NCBI GenBank assembly: GCA_015680685.1
Contig: MNCI01029682.1
Location: 1 to 26,077, forward strand
Length of the DNA: 26,077 nucleotides
Direction of reading: 5' to 3'
From: Gnetum montanum
Taxonomy: Eukaryota > Streptophyta > Gnetopsida > Gnetales > Gnetaceae
The position numbers were made by a program, and so were the translations under genes. Numbering within the stretch: the first letter of the stretch is position 1; each line of letters starts with the position of its first letter. Positions 9,575 through 17,158 of the stretch are shown here, in pieces. Under the pieces are notes generated by a model. That model was not told the DNA's origin. It was given only the letters and a program-made list of their open reading frames with translations, and did no database searches.

Positions 9575-10966
9575 CTAAGTTGCAAGGCAAATGTAAAATG
9601 GTAAGTCCCTTTGTGGTGGGAAAACCATCGATAAATGTTGCATTTCTTGTTTTAAGCTGTCAAACGCACGTTGGCAATCATCGGTCCATTTGAAATTAAC
9701 CCCCGTTTTCAGCAAGTGTTGCATAGGGTGTAGCTTGTCGGTTAATCTCGAGATGAACCGACGGATAAATTGTAAGCATCCCTGTAACCCACATAATTCC
9801 TTAAGGTCTGTAGGAGGTGTTAACTCGACAATGGCTTTGACCTTATCAGGGTCAACTTGTATGCCCGTTTCCAACACCACAAACCCCAGCATGCGTCCGG
9901 TTTTGACTCCGAATACGTACTTCTTTGGGTTAAGCCGAAGCTTGTATTTGGAGCATCTTTTAAGGACTAACTCCAGGTCTCCTGAATGATCCTCAGACTC
10001 TAAAGACTTAATAGCTATATCATCTACGTAATCATTCAGTCTTGCTAGGAGGTAATCACTAAAGATGTATGTCATGGCTCGCTGATACGTTGCTTCGGCA
10101 TTCTTTAGACCAAAAGGCATCATGGTATAACAGAAAGTGCCCCAGGGCATCATGAACGTTGTTGTCAATTGATGTTTTGGGTTGATGCGGATTTGATTAT
10201 AGCCCGAAAAGTCATCCATGAAGGACAGAAGTGCATGCCCAGTTGTCGTATCGACTAGTTGATCTATACTTGGAAGCGAGAAGTTATCCTTGATTGTGGC
10301 CTTATTCAAATCCCGGAAGTCTATGCAGATGTGTATGCTTCCGGTCTTCTTTGGGACGACTACAATGTTAGATACCCAATCCAAGTAATCAACCACACGA
10401 ATGAAACCAACCTGATACAGTTTGGTGATTTCATCACGCACGGCTAGCGCGATCTCTGGCTTGATTTTTCGTACCTTTTGCCTAATTGCTTTAATCTTCG
10501 GGTCCAAGATTATGTTATGCTGGATTAACCTGGGATCTAGTCTAGGCATATCCTCGTATGACCATGCGAAGACTGTGATGTTGTCTTGCAGGACCTGTTT
10601 TATGGCATCGTGCGTTTTTTGGTCTAGTAAAGAGCTGACTTTAAGCGTTTTGGCTTCACCCTTATGCGTAACGATAGAGACCTCACTGAGGGGGTCTTCA
10701 GTTATGTCTCCACCCTCTAGGTCTAGCGTACGTGTCAACTGTTCTGGCCATTCTGGGGACATCTCTGACGCGACTATGGTTACATCTTCTAAAGGGGGGT
10801 TAACGTCTACTAGCGTGGAGTCGAATTGTCTAACTACCTTCCCGTATGGGCCTGTCAAAGTTAGAGGTGCTGAAAATGTTACGTCCATTTGCCGTCTGCC
10901 CTGCAAAACTACCAAGTGTGTAAATGATTAGGAGAAAGGTGACGTGATGTCGTCGAATGTGGAACG
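9575..10966 (-). pseudogene. Reverse transcriptase domain of pol
   Basis: RT copies the element RNA into DNA. The open stretch at 10915-9575 carries the complete RT: SNIVVVPKKTGSIHICIDFRDLN, then LLSFMDDFSGYNQIRI, FCYTMMPFGLKNAEATYQRAM, the YVDD active site (10030-10019), LRLNPKKYVFGV, LGFVV and the connection segment ending near FKWTDDCQRAF. Upstream, the same frame extends through one TAA to 10966 (FDDITSPFS, then SFTHLVVLQG), directly after a good splice-acceptor sequence (TTTAGTTAG). No ATG starts this frame. It may therefore be fused to Gag-Pro by splicing rather than starting on its own. Confidence 0.93.
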
Positions 10967-11315
10967 CTAACTAAATTTTGAATATTGTAAACAAGCTGTA
11001 ATTAATGCAAACCCGATTACGAGGCGATAAGCTGTGGTTGTTTAACATCCTTTTGGACAGTGGCGCATGCGATATCAGCCACATTAATATCTTGATTTTT
11101 GGATTCCGTTTTAGGAAAGTCCCACTGAAATTGGATATCAAGTCGGTGATCCTCGCATATAAGTAAGTGGTTTTTGATGAGGACAGGCTGCTGGCTATTG
11201 TGAATTTGAATTCGTAACTGTTGCTGAGCGAGAGAAGAAAGAGCAGAGGATTAGAGCATGTGATTTTGCGAAGATTTGCAAGTGTTAAATGGTGAAAAAT
11301 TCTGAAGCTGTTACA

Positions 11316-11434
11316 ATGGCACCAAAAATCAAAAGGAAGAATGCAAAACTGGCCAAAATCGATGAGGTGCAAGAAAATCTGGAGCGCGTTTCGCAGGCGG
11401 TGGTCGATGTTCGTGACCCTACGCCTTTGAACCG
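11316..11434 (+). CDS. Candidate 5' exon of the antisense gene (unplaced)
   Basis: An ATG at 11316 opens a 39-codon frame with a basic start (MAPKIKRKNAKLAK) followed by a helix-like stretch. It ends at a strong donor, CCG then GTAGGT at 11435. The composition and donor suggest a real first exon. However, its phase (2) does not fit any acceptor I can see that leads into the frame of the downstream exons. Either an exon is missing, a small indel has occurred, or this exon is not part of the gene. Confidence 0.3.
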
Positions 11435-11514
11435 GTAGGTCATTCCTTACATGATTATGTTTTTTTTAATGTCTACTTTTCATGGTATCTTTTGCGTAAT
11501 GTGGATTTCAAATT

Positions 11515-11626
11515 ATGGACCTCGAGTTAATGCAAGGATTTGATGGGGTTGCGTCTACCGCCGTTGTCAGGGACGAACCTTGCGTTGTTGCAAGGGTTTG
11601 GGCGATTTCGGCCTGGATAACTAGGC
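11515..11626 (+). CDS. Candidate N-terminal exon of the antisense gene
   Basis: An ATG at 11515 opens a frame starting MDLELMQGFDG and continuing VVRDEPCVVARVWAISAWIT. A GTAATT donor at 11627 (phase 1) would join to the acceptor TGTATAG ending at 11703. That lands in the frame of the FCP1-like segment, just before its LDIVGVL motif. Phase agreement supports it, but the exon-side bases of the donor are weak and no start context can be tested. It could also be chance. Confidence 0.35.
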
Positions 11627-11703
11627 GTAATTTATAAGTTTTCTATATTAGTCATGCAAATGTAAATCTAGGTGTTAATGTATGTATTGGATTTTCTGTA
11701 TAG

Positions 11704-14700
11704 CGTTACGCTAGCCTGTTCTGATTATCTTGGATATTGTCGGGGTTTTGTGTTGTATAAACCCCATCATCCCCAATGTCCCTCCCCCGCAAACGCGGTT
11801 GCAAGGGAAGGCCATATGGTTTTGATGGGATGCGCTGGAGTTTCTACAGTTCTTACTACACAACTACAACGTCATTGTGTGGTCTGATTTGTTCGGCGAT
11901 ATTGTCGGTGCCATTTTAGAGCACCTGCTGGTGGGTTCTGCACAAGGGATTCTGGCCTTCTTGACAGACGGGGCCATCGATACGAGTCGTCCCAAGGACC
12001 GAGAACTTAGCGCCCGAGGCTTAAGGTGCTTAAACTGGATCTGGGAAATGGCTCAGTTTAGTTGTTATCATGCATATAACACGCTGTTCGTGGCTCGCCA
12101 TGTCTCGACCTATTTCCAGAACCCACAAGGCACAGTGTACTACGCAGGTGGGTAAGCAAATTTTGTTAACTGTATTTTTTTTTGTTATATGTCTATCATT
12201 GATGTGAAGTATAAAATAAGCCTATGTGTAAAATGTAAGATAAGCCTATGTGGTATGGTACAGGTTTTTTATTCATGACAACAGGTTAGTTGGAAATGGA
12301 GATACGTTAGCATGGGCCGAAACGGCAATAATGGCATTTACCTCAACTAGCAACGTGCACGCTGGTGTTATAGGGCAGATTGGCTTTGACATGCATGAGT
12401 ACCCCACCCGCTATGCTAAGGCTTTTGAGAATTACCAGAAATTCGGGTGGCTGCATGATGACTGGACCTTAGATCCGCCCCTTACCGTTGAGCACGTGCA
12501 GAGGAACCTTCCACCATTTCCCTTGCCATTTGGACCTGGTAAGGCTATTGTATAGTCAATTATTGCGTAGTATAGTTGTAAATTATGAGCGTTGCATAAT
12601 AGTATTTTAGTTTCACTTGTGTTTTACATGGTTTAGTCACAAAATCCCGGGAGATTACCCTTACGATTTCCGACCACGAGGTGAGCACCGTCCTCTTCCG
12701 CTACGGTGACATCAAGGACGCACAGCGCTGGCTCGGCCACTCGGTGGCCCTAGTTGCGGTGACCACCAAGATCCGAGCAGCAGGGCTAATGCATCTATTT
12801 TTAGCTATAACTCCTGATGTCCCCACCAGTGAAATGCTGACCCTGGTCAACTCCTTCAACGAAAAGGCAGAGCGTTTTTGCACGTGTGTACATCACGTAT
12901 GCGTAAGCTTTAACATTGACGCTCAGCTCTTCCCAGACCTATTTGGCGTCCCCTCGGATGACCTTCCCATAAGTGAGAAGGCGAAGAGGAGCCTCGACTT
13001 CCAGCAGTGGCTGGAGGAGTGGGTAAGGGTCCCGAAGGAGGCTAAAGGGTTTCCTTGTGAAAGATTCCAGATGGGCATTGCCAAGACAATTTATCCCCTT
13101 TTTCGGGCTTGGACCTTCCCCAAAATGCTCTCGCAAGGGAAGTTCTTTTCCATAGAACAGACCTGTATTATGCGGGAGGTTCTGGAAGAGGAGACCCAGT
13201 TCAATTGGGCAAGCTATTTTGCCAAGGGACTATGCAATGAGATGATCAAACTTCGCAAGAAGCTTGAATCTCGTTTCAATGTGCATTACGCCTTCTTCAT
13301 AGCTTGCCTTCGGCATTTTGCAGAGTTTCTGGTCGTCCAAAGGAATGGGGTCTGGGTGCAGCAAGACCGAGACCAGCTATCCAAACCCTGGATAACCCAT
13401 ATCCTCAGTACTACTCGTGGGCAGGATTCGCCGGAAGGGATCAGGGAGTCATTGTCTATAACGACCAAGGAGTTGGCGGTGTCTCGGCTGCGAGGCCCCG
13501 ACAGTATAGGCAGGATAATGCCTACTTACACTGGAGATGCCTCACGGGGAAAACGTCTGGCGGAGGAAATCATGGAACCTGCAGCTCGGAGCAAAAGGCT
13601 TCGTATAACCGAGGCCTCTCTGGAGCCTGGGAGCAACGCAGGCCGAACTGTGGTGATCAAAGTTCAGCGAAGTAAGCCTCCACCTGGTAAGCGTGAAGGA
13701 ACTGTATTACGCAATGTTTGTTTGGAATGTTTGGAATGATATACTAAGGTTTTGTGATATTGCCAGTGAAAATTATGGAGGAGCTGACCCCTGAGACGGG
13801 GGAAGTATTACTAAGTCGTGGGGAAGGGGCCTCAATTTTTGAAAAAGAGGCCCCAACTGTCGATACAAGCATCACACAGACTCATGCGTATGGGGAGGCC
13901 CCAGCTACTGGAACCAGCGATGCACAGACTCAAGTGCGCGAAGAGGAAAAGGAGGCGGAAGATGTTGGCAAAGTCGCCACTGTCACCGGTAGAGGTAATG
14001 AGTGTGTTAGCACGTTTGCAGGATTCTGTAAATAGATGAAGTTTCTAACTAGATTACGCTATAGGAGAAGAGGATGTATCCACGTCTGTCGTTGTGAGCA
14101 GAGCATGGAGAGACTTCCCTAACAAATTTTCCTTCATGGAAGGCATTGTCAGTGACATGATCGAGCGCCTAGACCACGTCGAACCTAGAGTTGGTACGTT
14201 ATGGTTGTAGTAAGGTTGTGATATTACATAGTGGTAATGTGTCACCAACATTGATGATTGTTTCTGTTAGGAGCTCACCTCCGATGGGATCCCACGGAGC
14301 CCATTGATTTGGACACAGTGGAGCCTCCATCTGATGGGGTAGTCGTGCCATGCCACATTTATGAGGAAATGCGTAAATGTGCGTTACGCTCGACATGCTC
14401 CTTATGGGAGAGTAAAGGCGTCAATGAAGGCCTTTGGAAAAGGCTGCAGAGGTCAGAGTAGAGGGTTGAGTCTCTGACCAAAGAGGTTGGAGACCTAAGA
14501 TCATGGTGCGACTTCCTACAGGAACGGGCGACAGGGGATGAAGACTGGCCTACCACTGTTGTCGACTACTCCTGTTATTGGACTGCCATCAAAAACAACA
14601 TATAGACTACTCAGGCGTTGGTAGAGCAGCGAATGTAGATAGAACTCCTAGCTCAGAAAAGCCAGGATTGGAGGGATTATTGTGCATGTGTGCAAGAGTG

Positions 14701-15441
14701 GGGGTAGAAGGAGAAAGACCACAAACATCTATATAAGCAAGAAAGCATCTCTTATCGAAAACTTTATCATGATTCTGCTGTCAAGGCCCAATCTCTGGAA
14801 GTCTTCCTGGACATCATCGGAGCATTAGAAGCTTTCAAGAAATTTGAAGAGCAGGTGACTGTAAGTGCATCTCCGGAAAGGGAGATGACTATCCCTGGGG
14901 GCCAGAGAACAGTCCCTACATTCTTTCCTGATCCGCCTCGCTGGACTAGCATGGAGAAAGGGAAAGTGAAGGCTGGAGCTACCTTGGGAGAGGATGTGTG
15001 GCCAGATCTAATGGAGGAAGAGATTATGAAGCACCTGTGGGCTGGCCTGGAGAAGCTTTCCTTCGCTGCGGAAGCAAGGCCATCGCGAGTAAGCTTCTGC
15101 ATGACTAAATCTAAATTCTCTGATTGTTTTGTCAAGTCTTGCCTTGCTAATATGTTTTCTTCTTTTGTATCTAGATACCAGAAGAGGATAGAGAAGACGA
15201 GCCAACTGAGGAGTCAGCAGAGGAAGCAGTAGAAGCAGAGGAAGAAGCAGAGGAAGAGGAAGAATGTAGTGATGAAGAGCATCCTCCCATGGAGCCCGTG
15301 CCGAAACGAGGACCTCATGAAGAGGAAATTCTTCGTGAAAGAATAATTCCCAGAAACGACGGCCCACTGGAGGACGATCCATTAGGGCTGGATCCGGACT
15401 TAAGAGATACTAGCGACAGTGGTAATAGAAGAAATGCATAA
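11704..15441 (+). CDS. Antisense multi-exon gene carried inside the retrotransposon; FCP1/NIF-like N-terminus, coiled coil, acidic tail
   Basis: Seven exons join in phase: 11704-12151, 12264-12538, 12637-13686, 13767-13994, 14065-14193, 14271-15088, 15175-15441. All six introns (112, 98, 80, 70, 77, 86 bp) are GT-AG, and the stop is TAA. The encoded part is about 1,070 residues. Residues from exons 1-2 follow the plant FCP1/NIF-like HAD pattern: LIILDIVGVLCC, KAIWF, DALEFLQFLLHNYNVIVWS, then NTLFVARH...NPQGT and a GD...NV...GF tail. Family members normally have a DxD/DxN motif I and an LLIDD motif, so the catalytic acids look lost. The large third exon (WLGHSVALVAV; FPDLFGVPSDDLP; WASYFAKGLCNEMIKLRKKLE) is unrecognised. 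Exon 6 is Gln/Glu/Lys-rich and probably coiled coil; exon 7 is strongly acidic. In-frame stops: TAG at 11712, 14459, 14603, 14636 and 14705; TGA at 11823. No frameshift was needed. Confidence 0.68.
11706..12538 (+). other. FCP1/NIF-like (HAD-fold) domain region of the antisense gene
   Basis: FCP1/NIF domains dephosphorylate proteins such as the RNA polymerase II tail, using an Asp in DxDxT; many plant paralogues carry LDLNGxL instead. Here the segments appear in family order: ILDIVGVLCC (motif I), FLQFLLHNYNVIVWSDL (equivalent to FL.F....v.vWSS), ILAFLTDGAIDT, NTLFVARH (equivalent to NTLLIDDS), NPQGTVYY (equivalent to NP.hTaIfP) and HDNRLVGNGD. Keeping the alternative bases 12264-12284 (FFIHDNR) improves the match and favours the 12263 acceptor over 12284. 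If correct, the domain is a pseudo-phosphatase and more likely a binding module. The assignment is from remembered family patterns, not a search. Confidence 0.5.
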
Positions 15442-15640
15442 TTGTGGTTTACACATAGTTTTATTGATGGTGAAGTCAAGTATTTTTTTATGAATGACTG
15501 AAAAGACGCGTTATAAGACCTGGTGGATGTTTTAAGTGTCAATTATTTTGTCTTTTTTTTGGCTTTTATGCTTTTATCTGCACAGCGTGAACATAATTAT
15601 TAAGGATTTCACCTGAGTTATGATAATAGTATGTAATGGC
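15442..15640. other. 3' flank of the antisense gene
   Basis: These are AT-rich bases after the antisense gene's TAA and before the hairpin array. No gene is seen. They may include the antisense gene's 3' UTR. No clear AATAAA signal was found. Confidence 0.3.
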
Positions 15641-16031
15641 TAGTTTAAGGCCATCGCGGGCCGTCATATGATTCTGCGTAAACTAGCAGCTAGTTTAAGG
15701 CCGTTGCGGGCCTACTGCGTAATCAAGCGTAAATAGTCCTAGTATGCAATCCTGCGTAACTAGTTTAAGGCCGTTGTGGGCCTAAGCGTAATACGCGTAA
15801 ATGATAATGGTATACAATTCTGTGTAACTAGTTTAAGGCCGTTGTGGGCCAACTAGTTTAAGGCCGTTGCAGGCCAACTAGTTTAAGGCCGTTGCGGGCC
15901 ATGGCTAGTTTAAGGCCGTTGTGGGCCAACTAGTTTAAGGTCGTTGCAGGCCAACTAGTTTAAGGCCGTTGCGGGCCATGGCTAGTTTAAGGCCGTTGTG
16001 GGCCATGGCTAGTTTAAGGCCGTTGCGGGTC
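15641..16031. repeat. Tandem hairpin array of 11 copies between the antisense gene and protease
   Basis: Eleven copies start near 15641, 15691, 15761, 15829, 15854, 15879, 15906, 15931, 15956, 15983 and 16010. Each reads TAGTTTAA, then GGCC, a 6-nt loop (GTTGCG, GTTGTG, GTTGCA or ATCGCG), then GGCC. The first four copies are spaced 50-70 bp with TGCGTAA/AGCGTAA motifs between them; the last eight are head-to-tail at 25-28 bp. The 4-bp stem, 6-nt loop and AGTTTA leader match the plan of the array at 6841-7392 despite different stem bases. Confidence 0.9.
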
Positions 16032-16261
16032 ATCTGCGTAATACAGCAAGCGTAAATGATACTTGTACACAATTTTGCGTAACTATGCTAAAGTGATCAG
16101 AAAACATGAATATCATGCGTACGAGAAATATAATAGCGTGAAAATAAATGACAAGTGTAAGAACCGAAAACGAATGTAACGTGAAAATGCATGAAATAAA
16201 ACTACTAAGTATGAACCATGATAACTTGCTAAGACATGATAATGTACGCAAAGACCAACAT
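16032..16261. other. Short non-coding stretch between the hairpin array and Gag-Pro
   Basis: The region holds several GCGTAA motifs (near 16035, 16050 and 16075) and A-rich sequence. No gene is supported. It lies in the predicted sense intron, close to its 5' end. Confidence 0.4.
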
Positions 16262-17158
16262 TCAACCATTAATACGCAATTGTCTCTTGATGGCCTTTAC
16301 GTTGAGCGTTGCGTAAGGGCGAGGAGACTTATGGTTTGACTCCTCTACGCTGCCATCCAGAAATGGCAGGTCGGCCCAAGATAGACTATCATCATTGCTG
16401 TCAGTTTGTTGAGGGATTTGGAGATGGGTCTGGTCATCAGTCGTTTCTATCTCCGAACCCTATTCTTCTTCAATGTTATTGATGGTCGTGGGGGTGATTT
16501 CGTCACCGCGTACCACAACCTCCCCTCCGGCATAGGGCAAGTGTATCTCTTGGTGTATCAGTGATGAAACCGCCCTCAGCTGGGCTAACCACGACCTCCC
16601 CAAGATTAGGTTGAACCCTGGCATCTCCTTGACGACTAAGAAAGTGGCCTCTGTTGGGAATTGATCCCCCGCCACAAAATCAATACGCATTGTTCCCTTG
16701 ACTTGAACACGTGCCCTCTTGAACGATTTTATGCAAGTCGTCGTCATGGGAGTGATCTGGTCGACCAGACCCAACCTATCCACGATGGAATAGGGAATGA
16801 CATTGGTAGCTACGCCATCATCTATGTGCACTCTTCGGATCCAGTATTGACCGACCCGAATGGTGATGAACATAGGTTCAGTTGTGACCTAACCCTTCTT
16901 AGGATCTTCTTTGATAGACTCATCGTGAAAGATCAGTGAAGTAGGCGTAGGTTGCTTAGCTTCGGAAGGAAACATGATAGCATGTATCGCTTCCTCTTCC
17001 GCTGGCAAGCTTTCATCCACTGATATGGATGTCAGCATGCGAACCATAGCCTCACGGTGTTCTTGAGACGTCATAAGCAAGTCATAAAGGCTCTAGGTTA
17101 TGTTTTTTTGTTTAAGAGCCTGTTTAACTTGTGTAAATGTGTCGAGGAGGTCTTTCTC
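16262..17158 (-). pseudogene. Aspartic protease part of the Gag-Pro polyprotein
   Basis: This continues the Gag frame after a TAA. The protease cleaves the polyprotein in the virus-like particle. The active-site segment reads VHIDDGVATNVIP (DDG at 16822-16814). Plant gypsy proteases usually have DGGSS or DSGAS here, so the second residue is altered and Ser/Thr is absent from the expected place. The flap and helix segments are clear: FLVVKEMPGFNLILGRSWLA and AVSSLIHQEIHLP. TAGs interrupt at about 17100 (after QKNIT), just before VTTEPMF, and after NIEEE (16460). The frame finally ends at TGA 16264-16262, or is spliced out at 16300. Confidence 0.85.

Larger units (their letters stand above)
10967..16300 (-). 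other. Predicted intron of the retrotransposon RNA between protease and RT
   Basis: On the minus strand Gag-Pro reads ...PYATLN and then GTAAAG, a good donor at 16300. Before RT the sequence TTTAGTTAG ends at 10967, with the RT frame open from there apart from one TAA. Both junctions are phase 0, so removing these 5334 bases would join Gag-Pro to Pol in frame. Ogre elements are known to have an intron exactly between PRO and RT, but a much smaller one. This one would contain the hairpin array at 15641-16031 and the whole antisense gene. The splice sites are predictions by eye; without splicing, Gag-Pro ends at TGA 16264-16262. Confidence 0.45.

Noticed and set aside
10422-10931. A 169-codon + strand open frame.
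   Set aside because: It is the antisense shadow of the RT domain, whose motifs are unambiguous on the minus strand.
11040-11100. A + strand LLDSGACD motif resembling a retropepsin active site, upstream of the antisense gene.
   Set aside because: The frame closes soon after and no flap or LGR motif follows. The element already has its protease on the minus strand, so chance or a tiny relic is likelier.
10971-11372. A 133-codon minus-strand open frame.
   Set aside because: It is low-complexity and hydrophobic, lies in the predicted intron and overlaps the candidate 5' exon on the + strand. It carries no motif.
12285-12538. Alternative acceptor at 12284 for the second exon of the antisense gene.
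   Set aside because: It is also in frame, but the 21 bases it drops (FFIHDNR) improve the match to the FCP1/NIF pattern. The 12263 acceptor was preferred; both may be used.
15641-16031. Possible CRISPR-like array because of regularly spaced repeats.
   Set aside because: Units are head-to-tail or separated by similar, non-unique sequence. The setting is a plant retrotransposon and there are no cas genes.
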